This document shows, in pieces, positions 17,432-27,232 of a DNA stretch of 64,000 bases (positions are counted from its first letter, which is position 1; every line of letters starts with the position of its first letter). Source of the DNA: Eubacterium plexicaudatum ASF492. GTDB taxonomy: Bacteria; Bacillota; Clostridia; Lachnospirales; Lachnospiraceae. The translations under genes were made by a program, and so were the position numbers. Below the pieces are notes generated by a model that did not search any database, was not told the DNA's origin, and saw only the letters and a program-made list of their open reading frames with translations. The DNA is taken from the NCBI RefSeq assembly GCF_000364225.2, contig NZ_AQFT02000001.1:3305501-3369500 (forward strand), in the 5' to 3' direction.

Positions 17432-17476
17432 CAGTTTCAGCCTGTGCAGCAATCTTCTCTGCACAGGCTGAAACTG
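17432..17476 (-). terminator. Terminator of the GH2-GH3-GPH operon
   Basis: An 18-bp perfect stem CAGTTTCAGCCTGTGCAG / CTGCACAGGCTGAAACTG with a 9-nt loop lies 10 nt after the transporter stop on the minus strand and is followed by TTTTCTT. Confidence 0.9.
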
Positions 17477-17485
17477 TAATCATTA

Positions 17486-19033
17486 TTATAAAAATTGTTC
17501 CGGCACATCTTCTGCCGTTTTCCAACGTTGCATCGCCTCATCCAGACGCATGCCCTTGCTGACGGCATCCTTGCGCACCGCATTGACAGCCTGAATCTCT
17601 TTCATCCGTGCCCCTGTCAGCGTATACCCCTTCATTGCGATCAGTGTCGCAATCCACGCAAGCATCGGCACAATACAAAACAGGACGATTACGACCATAT
17701 GCATCCCCTCTGCATATGGTGTATTGCCATCCGGCAGCGTATGAATTCCAATCATTGCCACTGCCGCTCCTACGATCGTAGATCCCAGGGAACTGACCAG
17801 TTTATCTACAAGCGAAAACAGTGTCCCCATAATTCCCGGAATGTATCGTCCGGAACGAAATGTCTCATAGTCCGAACAGTCTGCCACCATTGGAATCGGC
17901 ATATCTGCCGTCGCATAATACGCGCCATATCCAATGCCAAAACAGAGTACAAAAAATATGGAATACACATTAGGCGGTAGCAGGCACAAGTTAACGGCAG
18001 GATTTCCCTGTTTCCAGAACAACAGCAATAGAAGCACACCCGTATACATAACAAGCGCAAGTCCCGTATACCGTACAAGCGAAGCTTTCTGTCCATGTTT
18101 TTGTGATGTACGTACGGTCAGCAGGAAAAACGGAACCGAAAAGATATACCCTACGATCATCATCGGCAGATACAGACCGCTATAATTCCCCATCATAGCG
18201 CCGTAAAGCATACATAGTACCGTCATATTTGTTGCAATCGAGAATGCCAGTTTACAGCCTGCTCCCGCAACCATCAGACGCTGCAGCTCTTTATTTGCTT
18301 TTAAAATCGCTATATATTCTTTCAGTTCTACTTTTTCCTGTGTACCTCCGACGCCGAAAAATTCCGGTCTGTCCTTTTCCCAAATTCCAATAACCGCCAA
18401 AACGGTCAGTACCGCTGAGACAACCACTGCTAACGGAATCATGAAATTAAAAAACCCGGCACTGTTGTATCCGCCCAGTTTCTCACTTAAAATCGGCGCC
18501 AAGAACTGAACGAGCCCCATTCCGATCAGACTTGCGACTGTATTAAATACGGTGAACAGCGGTCTCTGGTTCGGATCATTGGTCAGACATGTCTGCCCGG
18601 AACGGGTGCAGGCTGTCTGAAATGTATAACCGATCACATACAGTGCATAAAACAGTACAAAACAGGTATATTTTAACCATGACAGATCATTCGGAATCAC
18701 CCGTGTTCCAAAATACAGCAAAACGGACGATACGATCATGATTCCATTGCCAAGTACCATATAAGGTCGAAATTTGCCGAACTTTGTAGACGTCCGGTCA
18801 ATCAATGCCCCGATAATCGGATCTGTTACCGCATCAAACAGCCGCATTACCGTTACCATCGTAGTAGCAAACATTAAAAACAGCCCCAGAACCCCATTCG
18901 CATAGTAGGCAATAAAGTTCATGGTCAGGATATAGTACACATTTGTTGCTCCGTTATTCATCGGAAATAAGACAAGCTGGTAAAGCTTTGCCCGGTTCAC
19001 ATTTGTCTTTGCTCCCATCTTCTCATGACTCAT
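17486..19033 (-). CDS. GPH-family sugar:cation symporter (MFS)
   Basis: 515 aa with about twelve membrane helices. The N-terminal helix motif with NNGATNVYYILT, the RLFDAVTDPIIGALIDRT loop (family motif D-x2-x-DP-x-G) and GKFRPYMV identify the glycoside-pentoside-hexuronide family, which imports glycosides with Na+ or H+. It follows GH3 and GH2 genes, so it probably imports the oligosaccharide or aglycone-linked sugar they cut. AAAGGA precedes the ATG. It is the last gene before a strong terminator. Confidence 0.85.
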   Translation of the reverse strand: MSHEKMGAKTNVNRAKLYQLVLFPMNNGATNVYYILTMNFIAYYANGVLGLFLMFATTMVTVMRLFDAVTDPIIGALIDRTSTKFGKFRPYMVLGNGIMIVSSVLLYFGTRVIPNDLSWLKYTCFVLFYALYVIGYTFQTACTRSGQTCLTNDPNQRPLFTVFNTVASLIGMGLVQFLAPILSEKLGGYNSAGFFNFMIPLAVVVSAVLTVLAVIGIWEKDRPEFFGVGGTQEKVELKEYIAILKANKELQRLMVAGAGCKLAFSIATNMTVLCMLYGAMMGNYSGLYLPMMIVGYIFSVPFFLLTVRTSQKHGQKASLVRYTGLALVMYTGVLLLLLFWKQGNPAVNLCLLPPNVYSIFFVLCFGIGYGAYYATADMPIPMVADCSDYETFRSGRYIPGIMGTLFSLVDKLVSSLGSTIVGAAVAMIGIHTLPDGNTPYAEGMHMVVIVLFCIVPMLAWIATLIAMKGYTLTGARMKEIQAVNAVRKDAVSKGMRLDEAMQRWKTAEDVPEQFL

Positions 19034-19231
19034 CTGTGTCTATCCTTTCTTTTTCCCGAAACATCCGGTCGGTTCCCCTTTCCGCCGGATGCTGCGGTTT
19101 CCGTTCTTTTCCCCTCCGATATCTGACGGATGTTCATACCTTCTCCTTCGTACGGCACCGCAGCTGCCGTTTCACCCACAGTGCCGTACACTTTCCGTCA
19201 AACACGTTTTACTTTTACAATTGCTTTGCAC

Positions 19232-22222
19232 TTATATACTGTCCAAAGATTTATAAGCAATATATTCCTTATAAATATCGGTCTGTTTAAATTTCCTCTT
19301 TTTGATAAACCACAATACCGCCGAGACTAAAAACAGCGCTCCGAATATCCCACAGGCAGTCCATAATACGCTGACAATTGCAATATTTCTCTTTTTAATC
19401 ACCGTATCCGGTCCAATTCCATTCATTCCGGCCGAATTAGCGATCGAATACAGATTTTGATGACACGCTTCTTTCATTGCCGTTACAATGACCGCATCAT
19501 TTTTATATTTTGGAAGCTGTCTGGTTACATAAGGCAGCATTGCATCAAATGTAGACACACCGCCTGCCATCACACCATCTACCCCATTCACGTAGGTCGT
19601 CAGTACGTTATCCGTAATATTCAGACCCTTTTTCCCCCATTCGTTCCTTACTATATTGGTCATAAGACCGCGATTGCCTCCGGACCAGATAGCTCCCCAT
19701 CGTGTATACGCTACCATCAGCCCTGCATCCGCTTCTTCTACCGCACCCTGGAACGCTTTTAAATAAATTTCTCTTGCTGCCTGTTCGTTCAGCCATACAC
19801 CAAGTCCGATTCTGTCCTGCTCACAGTCATTTAATGCAAAGTGTTTCAGTACAACGAAGATTCCCCGGTCTGTCATTGCCTGCACTTCGTATTTTGACAT
19901 CTCTCCCGCAAGAAAACCGTCCTCGGAATAATACTCAAAGTTACGCCCGCCGTACGGTGTTCTGTGTGTATTGCTTCCCGGCCCATACAGACATGCAATT
20001 TCCGCAGAGATGCAGTTGTTTGCAATCACTCTTCCAATCTCATACATGATTTCCGTATTAAACGTAGCCGCCATCACGTCTTCGGATGTGAACGCCGTAG
20101 CCACAAGCGCGGTCTTTCCTTCCTCATCCCCTGCTTTAAACAAAGATGCTGTCAGTCCCTGCGGTCCGTTCTCATCACGTGTCCCCGGCGCCTGTACGGA
20201 CTCAATCGGCATCGTCCAGTGAAAAGAATCCCCGATCAAAGATACCATATCGTCAAAGGAAAGCTGATCCAACAGCTGCTCCCATTTCGGGTCATCATAA
20301 GCAACTCCGATCATATCGACGAGTTTCAGCCCGTTATCCGCACCAAGTACCGGCATTTCAACCTCATCATAATCTGCCGCATCGTACTGCACATCCTGCA
20401 GTTTTGCAATGAGATTTTCAGTCAACATCAGTTTTACGGACTCTGTCGGGAATGTACCCGTCCAGTCGCTGCGTGAAAGATACGTAATCTTCTGACCGTC
20501 CAAATCTTCGCTCAGATTAATATCGGAATCTGACAGCTGGTTTGTAATCGCTGTTCCGTTTAGCGAAGTCGCATAGGAAGTCGTATCCTGCTTGGCATTC
20601 TTCCATTTATACGTAAGCGACTTGACGCCATCCGCATCCATCCGTCCGTCAGACGCCTTATAACCTTTTGCCGCCAGAATATTGTTCACGGCATTATGTG
20701 CATCGGTCGCTGCCGTAAAATAATAATCTCCTTTGTCCAGCATGTAAGACCCACAGCCATACGCATCATAAGAAGCAATGTCGCGCTTATCCACATAGAT
20801 TTTCAGCGTTTCACTGCCGCCCGGCTCCAGCACTTTTGTTTTTCCAAATCCACAGAGCGCCACTGACGCTTTCTCCACTTTGTTTTTTACATCATACTGC
20901 GTATACGGAGACTGTACATACACCTGTACGGTTTCCTTTCCTGCATACGTATCACCGATGTTCGTTACCGTTACGGACAGTTCAAACCGATCCGTATCCA
21001 TATCATAATGCACGGAAAGATCATCATACGCAAAATCCGTATAACTCAGTCCATATCCAAACGGAAATGCAACGTCTTTTCCATAATCATAATCACCTGC
21101 ATTTCCTTTTTCCATGACATAATCTTCATAGCGTGTCTCATAATACTTATAACCTACATAAATACCTTCCTGATAAATCATATAGGTGCTTGCTTTTTCC
21201 GGTATCACCCCTTCTTCATATCCTTCATATACAACCGGTGCAAAGTTAGCCATTGCAGGTGCAGAGTAGTTATTATAGCAATACGTATCTACCAGACTGC
21301 CGGAAGGATTCACCTTTCCTGCCAGTATCTCGCCGACCGCATCAATACCCGAAATCCCCACATCTCCAATCCACAGACATGCATCCACATCGTATGTGTT
21401 ATCTTTCAGAAAATCTACCTGCAATGCATTCGCGGAGTTAATAAGAACAATAATCTTTTTGATGGAACCTTCCGCTTTCATAGCTGCAATATTTTCCATC
21501 ATTTCTCTTTCGTTTTCATCGATTGCAAGATAATTCACGTTCCGATAATCCAGATCCGCGCCTTCTCCGCCAATACGGGATAATACGACAACTGCCGCAT
21601 CACCATAAGCTTTCACGGAATCTTTCACCGTATCATTATACAGTTCCCACGGACATTCCGATACCGTCGCCGACTCCGTTGCAATCGTACCGCCTTTTTT
21701 TCTCGTATACTGTTCATCCAGACCAAGATAAAAGTCCCAAAGCGTCTGATTCACGTCAAAACCTGCAATTTCCAGCGAGCCTTTCAGCGTATTCGCCGTA
21801 GATGCATCTATGTTGCCGGAACCGGTGCCTCCGTATACAAGGTTCACCGAAGAATTGGAAAAACAGCTTACTTTCGCACCTTCCGCTAACGGAAGCGCAT
21901 TATTTTCATTCATCAAAAGCGCCGCGCCTTCTGCTTCCACCTGCTTACAAATCTCTTCCCCATAATGAACCATCTCTTCCTGTGAATCGAAATCTATTTT
22001 ATAGTAGACCGCATTCTCATCTTTATTTTTGATATTATTAAAGGTGCCGCCGACAAAAATAGATATGGAATTGTCAAAGATCGTGCAAAACACTGCCAGT
22101 GCAAGCAGAATTACCGTAATCGGCGCACTGATCCAGGTCAGCGCTTTCCATGGTCTGGTTGCTTTTCTGCGGGCACGTTTAAACTCTTTTTTTCCGGATC
22201 TTATATTACGATTTTTTCCCAT
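19232..22222 (-). CDS. Membrane-anchored GH3 family glycoside hydrolase
   Basis: 996 aa. A basic N-terminus precedes one membrane helix (about residues 28-52), and a second helix ends the protein (about 950-975, followed by KKRKFKQ), so the catalytic part should face outside. The domain order is permuted as in one GH3 subgroup: the alpha/beta sandwich (LLMNENNALPL) comes first, a fibronectin-like domain follows, and the TIM barrel comes last, with its nucleophile Asp probably in KGLNITDN and the GPNTHRTPYGGRNFEYYSED-type sugar loop (GPGSNTHRTPYGGRNFEYY). Likely a beta-glucosidase or related exo-glycosidase. GGAGAAG precedes the ATG, and GH2 ends 15 bp upstream. Confidence 0.85.
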   Translation of the reverse strand: MGKNRNIRSGKKEFKRARRKATRPWKALTWISAPITVILLALAVFCTIFDNSISIFVGGTFNNIKNKDENAVYYKIDFDSQEEMVHYGEEICKQVEAEGAALLMNENNALPLAEGAKVSCFSNSSVNLVYGGTGSGNIDASTANTLKGSLEIAGFDVNQTLWDFYLGLDEQYTRKKGGTIATESATVSECPWELYNDTVKDSVKAYGDAAVVVLSRIGGEGADLDYRNVNYLAIDENEREMMENIAAMKAEGSIKKIIVLINSANALQVDFLKDNTYDVDACLWIGDVGISGIDAVGEILAGKVNPSGSLVDTYCYNNYSAPAMANFAPVVYEGYEEGVIPEKASTYMIYQEGIYVGYKYYETRYEDYVMEKGNAGDYDYGKDVAFPFGYGLSYTDFAYDDLSVHYDMDTDRFELSVTVTNIGDTYAGKETVQVYVQSPYTQYDVKNKVEKASVALCGFGKTKVLEPGGSETLKIYVDKRDIASYDAYGCGSYMLDKGDYYFTAATDAHNAVNNILAAKGYKASDGRMDADGVKSLTYKWKNAKQDTTSYATSLNGTAITNQLSDSDINLSEDLDGQKITYLSRSDWTGTFPTESVKLMLTENLIAKLQDVQYDAADYDEVEMPVLGADNGLKLVDMIGVAYDDPKWEQLLDQLSFDDMVSLIGDSFHWTMPIESVQAPGTRDENGPQGLTASLFKAGDEEGKTALVATAFTSEDVMAATFNTEIMYEIGRVIANNCISAEIACLYGPGSNTHRTPYGGRNFEYYSEDGFLAGEMSKYEVQAMTDRGIFVVLKHFALNDCEQDRIGLGVWLNEQAAREIYLKAFQGAVEEADAGLMVAYTRWGAIWSGGNRGLMTNIVRNEWGKKGLNITDNVLTTYVNGVDGVMAGGVSTFDAMLPYVTRQLPKYKNDAVIVTAMKEACHQNLYSIANSAGMNGIGPDTVIKKRNIAIVSVLWTACGIFGALFLVSAVLWFIKKRKFKQTDIYKEYIAYKSLDSI

Positions 22223-22237
22223 AACTGCTTCTCCTTG

Positions 22238-24172
22238 CTATACCCAATTCTGGCTCTTTCCCTTTTTCACTTTGTATTCCGGACGTGGCTGCGAGGTCTT
22301 ATAAATGACCGCCGAATCGGTCAGCGCACCGGATTTTACTTCCAGACGATTTTCTTTTTCCATCGGAAGCGCAAAATGAAACGCATGTCTGCCCTTCTGC
22401 GTCCCCACCAACTGTCCGTTATTGTATAACGATACCTGTTCCTGATTGGAATATACGGTCACATTCGTTACATTTTCCGCACGGTATTTATAGCGTTTGC
22501 CGCAAAGATGTACGAAAGGCTGCGTACTCCACCATGCCTTGTAAATATAAAAGCTGTCCTTTTTAATCTTGCGGTCAAACGTTACCAGCCCCTTATGGTT
22601 CATACCAGGTTCCCCACCCTGATCTCTGGCATCTGCCGCAAAATCAAACATATTCCATACATACGTAGACCACAGAAACGGATGCCGTTCAAAACACGCA
22701 AGCATATACTCGTGATATTTTGCCTGATATTCTTCCGAATGGTCTCCTCTTTTAGGCTTTGCACTATGCAGATTTGGCATTCCTTCCGCACCATATTCCG
22801 AGTACCCGAGACAGCGCTTCGGATATTTCCGGTGATAGAACTTCATAAACAGATCGTTCAAAAATAAGCCTGGCACGTACCACCCCAGATACAAATTCCA
22901 TGCTACCAGATCCGTTATTTTGGACACCGGATGGAACGGATGACACATCGCATAGCATGCAAGCGTTGTAGGTCTTGCAGGATCCAGTTTTTTCACAAAC
23001 TGCTGCAGCGCATGATGATTATCCAGCATATCTTTTTTATACTTCCTTGAAATTGTAATTTCATTTGAAATTCCCCACGTAACGATGCATGGATGATTGT
23101 AATTCTGCACGATCAGTTCCCGCATCTGAAAAAACGTATTTTCCCTGCCCTGCGGCATATGTGCGGATATATATGGAATCTCTGCCCATACAACCATGCC
23201 GTACCGGTCACACAAATCATAAAAATAAGAATGATGCTGATAATGTGCCAGCCGGATGGTATTGGCCCCGACTTCCCGGATCAGTTCCATATCTTTTTCC
23301 ATCTGCTTTAAGGAAATCGCATTCCCGATTCCTTTCCAGTCCTGGTGTCTGGATACGCCTCGCAGCGGATAAGAAAGCCCGTTTAAGAAAAATCCCCTGT
23401 CCGGATCAAACGAAAACGTCCGGATGCCGCAAGATGTTTCGACCTCATCCAGCACGGTGTCTTTTTGTTTTATTTGTGCAATCAGTTTGTAAAGATATGG
23501 ATCTTTGACTCCATTCCAAAGGTGCGCATCCGGCACTTTTATGACTACGTTCGTCCCTTCGGCCGTACCTGCCGTCTCTCCCTGTGCGTCTAATAATGTC
23601 AGACACACGGAAAGATTTTCTTTTTTCAGTTCATCCGTTTGTTTATTTGTATAAGCACGTACTTTTACAAATCCCGTCTTCCCCTTTACATCCGTCGAAA
23701 CCTGTATGCCGGGAGCCCCATAGTAATCCAGATCAAAATGCGTCCTGTGCACGATCAAAAATTCCACATCCCGGTATATGCCGCCATAAAAAGTAAAGTC
23801 CGCAACCTGCGGATAGACTTTTTGATTTTGACCGTTATCCACTTCCACACGCAGCTCATTCCGTTCTTTCAGCACATCCGTCACATCTGTCCGAAAGGTA
23901 GCATATCCGTTATCATGTGTAAGAACCGTAATCCCGTTCAAAATCACCCTTGCACTCGCATTCACACCATGAAACTGCAGATAAACCCGTTCCTCATCCG
24001 AAAACTCCGGCCTGGGAATCGACTTTTCATAAACACAGGTCCCACGAAAATAATCGTTGTTTCCATCCTGTCCGTCCACGGCATTCCATGTATGCGGCAA
24101 ATCTATCAGACGCTTTTTCTGCCCCTGATATGTAAACTGCCAGTCTTCCATCAGCTTTACGATTTTTCTCAT
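22238..24172 (-). CDS. GH2 family beta-galactosidase/beta-glucuronidase-like enzyme
   Basis: 644 aa. The sugar-binding domain (DLPHTWNAVDG, YFRGTCVYEK) is followed by an immunoglobulin-like domain and a TIM barrel. The acid/base Glu is in TWGISNEI and the nucleophile is expected in GYSEYGAEG. No signal peptide, so it acts in the cytosol. Substrate cannot be set from sequence: beta-galactoside and beta-glucuronide hydrolases share these motifs. First gene of the GH2-GH3-GPH operon; ATG follows GAAAGGAGAGG. Sits right after a LytTR two-component system. Confidence 0.85.
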   Translation of the reverse strand: MRKIVKLMEDWQFTYQGQKKRLIDLPHTWNAVDGQDGNNDYFRGTCVYEKSIPRPEFSDEERVYLQFHGVNASARVILNGITVLTHDNGYATFRTDVTDVLKERNELRVEVDNGQNQKVYPQVADFTFYGGIYRDVEFLIVHRTHFDLDYYGAPGIQVSTDVKGKTGFVKVRAYTNKQTDELKKENLSVCLTLLDAQGETAGTAEGTNVVIKVPDAHLWNGVKDPYLYKLIAQIKQKDTVLDEVETSCGIRTFSFDPDRGFFLNGLSYPLRGVSRHQDWKGIGNAISLKQMEKDMELIREVGANTIRLAHYQHHSYFYDLCDRYGMVVWAEIPYISAHMPQGRENTFFQMRELIVQNYNHPCIVTWGISNEITISRKYKKDMLDNHHALQQFVKKLDPARPTTLACYAMCHPFHPVSKITDLVAWNLYLGWYVPGLFLNDLFMKFYHRKYPKRCLGYSEYGAEGMPNLHSAKPKRGDHSEEYQAKYHEYMLACFERHPFLWSTYVWNMFDFAADARDQGGEPGMNHKGLVTFDRKIKKDSFYIYKAWWSTQPFVHLCGKRYKYRAENVTNVTVYSNQEQVSLYNNGQLVGTQKGRHAFHFALPMEKENRLEVKSGALTDSAVIYKTSQPRPEYKVKKGKSQNWV

Positions 24173-24220
24173 TGCACCATACCTCTCCTTTCTTTTTTAT
24201 TTTCAACATATCGTTCTTTT

Positions 24221-24240
24221 TTTATACACATATGTATAAA
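24221..24240. promoter_or_regulatory. Candidate operator before GH2
   Basis: TTTATACA-CATA-TGTATAAA is a perfect 8-bp dyad with a 4-nt spacer, about 50 bp before the GH2 start and close to where the promoter should be. The binding protein is not known. Confidence 0.45.
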
Positions 24241-24288
24241 ATAATCCGTCGACATACCGCACAGGGCATATTCATATGCAACAAATAA

Positions 24289-24336
24289 AAAAAGGACTTT
24301 GCTGATTATTTATACACAATCTACAAAATCCTTTTT
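24289..24336 (-). terminator. Terminator of the histidine kinase gene
   Basis: AAAAAGGATTTTG and CAAAGTCCTTTTT (minus strand) pair over 13 positions with one mismatch, followed by a T-run. It separates the two-component genes from the GH2 operon. On both sides TGTTGCA-ATGAA-like sequence occurs as a direct repeat. Confidence 0.75.
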
Positions 24337-24405
24337 CATTTTGCAACACTTATTACCTAAGTGGTTCCGTAAATGCCCGATGTGGTCATAATTCGACAAA
24401 AACAG

Positions 24406-25716
24406 TCATTCTTCTGTCGGAAAATACGGCTGTTGTATTGGGATTAACATCAGCAGGGAAAAACAACCGTCTTCTTCCTGTATCGTAAGAAATCCGTCAT
24501 ACTTTTTCAAAATGTGCCGAATGCTGCGCAGCCCAAATCCATGAACAAGGCGGCTTCCTTTTGTCGTTACCGGCAGTCCTTCTTCATATTCAAGTCCGCC
24601 TTCCATCGGATTGGTAATATGCATCGCCAAAAACTGCTGTTTTCGATAAATCACCACATCAATCTGTCTTTTTTCCTGTTCCTGAAACTTTTCTACTTCT
24701 TCAATCGCATTATCCAGCGCATTTCCAAGAACCGCATACAGATCTACCGTATGCATAAACTCCATCTGGCTGCCGTCTGCCATGCACGAAATCGTAATCC
24801 CATGATCTTTGCAGTAAAGACTCTTTTCGGTCAGAATCGTATCCAGTACGGCGCTTCCCGTATGCACAATGGATTCATAAATGCGTACCGACCCTTCAAG
24901 TTCCGTCAGATACCGTTCGATCTCGTCTTTATCTGCGCTGCGCATCGCAAGAATATGATGCTTTAAGTCATGCACCTTCTGGTTCATATAAGAAATATTT
25001 TCTTTGGACAGCTGGAAATGTTCTTTTTCCTTCTGCCAAAGCAGCCCCATAATCTCCAGTTCCTTACGCAGCTCACTCTTTTTAAAAAGTTCGTTCTGCA
25101 AATACAGCACTATGCACAATAACAGCTGCACGACATAGACAATGAGACATCTTAAATCATGAAAACTATACTCCAGATCTCCCGGCACAAACGGAACAAT
25201 CTGAAAATTGGCAAACGTAATAAGCGCGAGCGACAGCTGCCTCAGACCAATGCTTTTCTTTCCTTTATCCGGAATAATCCGGCCAATTGTCAGCGCTATG
25301 ATCAGATATCCGACTGCAAAAATCAAAAATTCCGTCACCCACTGCTGCATCCGTCTGTTTATCCAATAGGTCTCTCCCATATTGTAGCAGACCAGATACC
25401 ACTCGTACATCAGCTGCCAGGAGCAAAACGCCCATACCGTATAATAAAACGCTGCCACAAGTGATACTTTTCTGCCTGTATAAATCATATATCCAAGCAA
25501 CAAAAATCCGACCATTCTCGTTGCCATTTCCGTCCGGAATTTATCATATACATAAAACTGATTTAACAAAGCAAAAAACAGAATAAAAGAAACTGCGATA
25601 CAGGCCGTCTTTCTGCGATTTTCAGGTTTCGGTTCAATCGTGCGTACATAAACATACCCACTTGCCAAATAAGCTCCCTGCATAATCCATCTGCTCACCT
25701 GATCATTCATCAGCAA
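24406..25716 (-). CDS. GHKL-type sensor histidine kinase (AgrC-like)
   Basis: 436 aa. Six membrane helices fill residues 1-215, then a coiled-coil-like linker, the phospho-acceptor region MNQKVHDLKHHILAM near 255, and a GHKL ATPase with the N-box GNALDNAIEEVEK and the G-box VHGFGLRSI. This is the architecture of peptide-sensing AgrC kinases, but no agrB or agrD gene is nearby. It overlaps the response regulator by 7 bp. The neighbouring glycosidase operon may be its target. Confidence 0.9.
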   Translation of the reverse strand: MLMNDQVSRWIMQGAYLASGYVYVRTIEPKPENRRKTACIAVSFILFFALLNQFYVYDKFRTEMATRMVGFLLLGYMIYTGRKVSLVAAFYYTVWAFCSWQLMYEWYLVCYNMGETYWINRRMQQWVTEFLIFAVGYLIIALTIGRIIPDKGKKSIGLRQLSLALITFANFQIVPFVPGDLEYSFHDLRCLIVYVVQLLLCIVLYLQNELFKKSELRKELEIMGLLWQKEKEHFQLSKENISYMNQKVHDLKHHILAMRSADKDEIERYLTELEGSVRIYESIVHTGSAVLDTILTEKSLYCKDHGITISCMADGSQMEFMHTVDLYAVLGNALDNAIEEVEKFQEQEKRQIDVVIYRKQQFLAMHITNPMEGGLEYEEGLPVTTKGSRLVHGFGLRSIRHILKKYDGFLTIQEEDGCFSLLMLIPIQQPYFPTEE

Positions 25717-26417
25717 TAACCTCCTACATATTCCGTAAGCGCTTTGAGAAACGGCGTCCGATTCCGCCTGCTGATCTCCAGTTCATAAGTTCCTACAACA
25801 ACCATATTCTTTTTTACTTCCGTTACATGTCTCAGATTTACAATATACCAGTGATTGCATTTGGCGAAAGAATACGCCTCCAGCATCTGCTGCGCACTCT
25901 GCATCGTTCCGCGTACCGTAAAGGTACCTTCTGTCGTATAATAATGCAGCATGCGGTTTTGCACTTCCACATAATAAATCTGTCCGACTTCCAGTCTCTT
26001 AACCCCGTCCGGAAGCGTCAGCATAATCTGATGCGGAACTCTGGCCCTGCTTCGCTTCAGCGCTCTTGTCAGCCGCATCGAAAAATTATAATAATTCAGC
26101 GGCTTCACTACATAGTCCAAAGCCCCTACTTCATATCCACGAATCGCAAATCCGGCCAGATTGGTAATAAACACAATGACAACATCCTGATCAAACTGCC
26201 GGACTTTTTCCGCGGCATCCATCCCGTTCATCCCCGGCATATCTATGTCCATAAGAATCATATCATATACGGGCTCGTAATGATCCAGCAGCTGTACTCC
26301 ATTCCCAAACGCCGATACTTTAAATCGAACACTGTTTTCTTCCTGATACTGTTTTAAAAACGTCCGAACCTGTTTGGAACATTCCTGTTCATCTTCTACG
26401 ACAGCGATATGGTACAT
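25710..26417 (-). CDS. LytTR-family response regulator
   Basis: 235 aa. The receiver domain has the phospho-acceptor Asp in ILMDIDMPGMNGMDAA (near residue 56) and the Lys in VVKPLNYYNF. The C-terminal LytTR DNA-binding domain runs from about 135 with YYVEVQNRMLHYYTTEG and the typical CNHWYIVNLRHV. It forms an operon with the GHKL kinase. LytTR proteins bind paired direct repeats upstream of their targets; none was assigned with confidence here. Confidence 0.9.
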   Translation of the reverse strand: MYHIAVVEDEQECSKQVRTFLKQYQEENSVRFKVSAFGNGVQLLDHYEPVYDMILMDIDMPGMNGMDAAEKVRQFDQDVVIVFITNLAGFAIRGYEVGALDYVVKPLNYYNFSMRLTRALKRSRARVPHQIMLTLPDGVKRLEVGQIYYVEVQNRMLHYYTTEGTFTVRGTMQSAQQMLEAYSFAKCNHWYIVNLRHVTEVKKNMVVVGTYELEISRRNRTPFLKALTEYVGGYC

Positions 26418-26468
26418 GCCGTCAACCCCCTCCCCTGATCGGCAGACTGCGTATTCTGCCGCTGACAG

Positions 26469-27194
26469 TTAAAACCGCTTTTCTTTCTTAATCCGATGAC
26501 GCTGCGGCTTTAACGTAAGCTCTGTTATAACCATTCCTTCTCTCTGGCTCAATACAAACGCTGCTGCCTGCGCTACCTCTTCCGGCTGCAGATAGCAATC
26601 CTCTTCATCTCCCTCCCTGAAATCGGCATTCCTGTATAAGTTCGTCTTTGTCATATCCGGCGCAATGGATACTACTTTTACACCATATTTGCGTGCTTCG
26701 TCAAACAGACTTGCGGAAAAACTGGCAAGTCCCGCTTTTGTCGCCCCATAAGCACATCCGTGCGGATTGGACTTTCCGGCCGTTACGGACGTAATATTAA
26801 TCATATAACCCGCATGTTTTTTCAAATCACGCAAAAGCTGCTGTGCCAGTATCATCGGCGCTTCCAGATTGATGCGCACCAGTTCCTGAATTTTTTTCGG
26901 ATTCAGCTCTTCATGGAGTCCGTAATAACCGACCCCTGCATTGTTTACAAGCACCCGTATCCGATTTTCGGATTTAATCTGACGGATATGGTCACACAGC
27001 CGGTTCGTATCCAGCATGTCACAGACAATCGGATGCACATGATCTTCCTTCCATAACGTATCGTCGGAAAAATTCCGCCCGATTCCGAATACTTCATAAC
27101 CCATCTGTGTCAGCTTCCTACTGACGGCAAATCCTATGCCGGACGATGCCCCCGTAACAACTGCCGCATAAGATATTTGTTTTGTATCGTTCAT
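26469..27194 (-). CDS. Short-chain dehydrogenase/reductase
   Basis: 241 aa, classical SDR. The cofactor loop is TGASSGIGFAV (residues 14-24), followed by NNAGVGYYG, catalytic Ser in NITSV and the YGATK pair. ASSGIG with a downstream Arg-containing strand (FGIGRNF) suggests NADP(H). Substrate unknown. It lies between an SPL-like gene (38 bp) and the response regulator (51 bp) on one strand, so a shared transcript is possible. Confidence 0.85.
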   Translation of the reverse strand: MNDTKQISYAAVVTGASSGIGFAVSRKLTQMGYEVFGIGRNFSDDTLWKEDHVHPIVCDMLDTNRLCDHIRQIKSENRIRVLVNNAGVGYYGLHEELNPKKIQELVRINLEAPMILAQQLLRDLKKHAGYMINITSVTAGKSNPHGCAYGATKAGLASFSASLFDEARKYGVKVVSIAPDMTKTNLYRNADFREGDEEDCYLQPEEVAQAAAFVLSQREGMVITELTLKPQRHRIKKEKRF

Positions 27195-27232
27195 GGTACC
27201 CCTGCTTTCTTTTACATATACATATCCGAATT

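Noticed and set aside
24310..24400. TGTTGCA-ATGAA direct repeats as LytTR sites
   Set aside because: Spacing is about 65 bp with a terminator between; LytTR sites are close tandem repeats. Not convincing.
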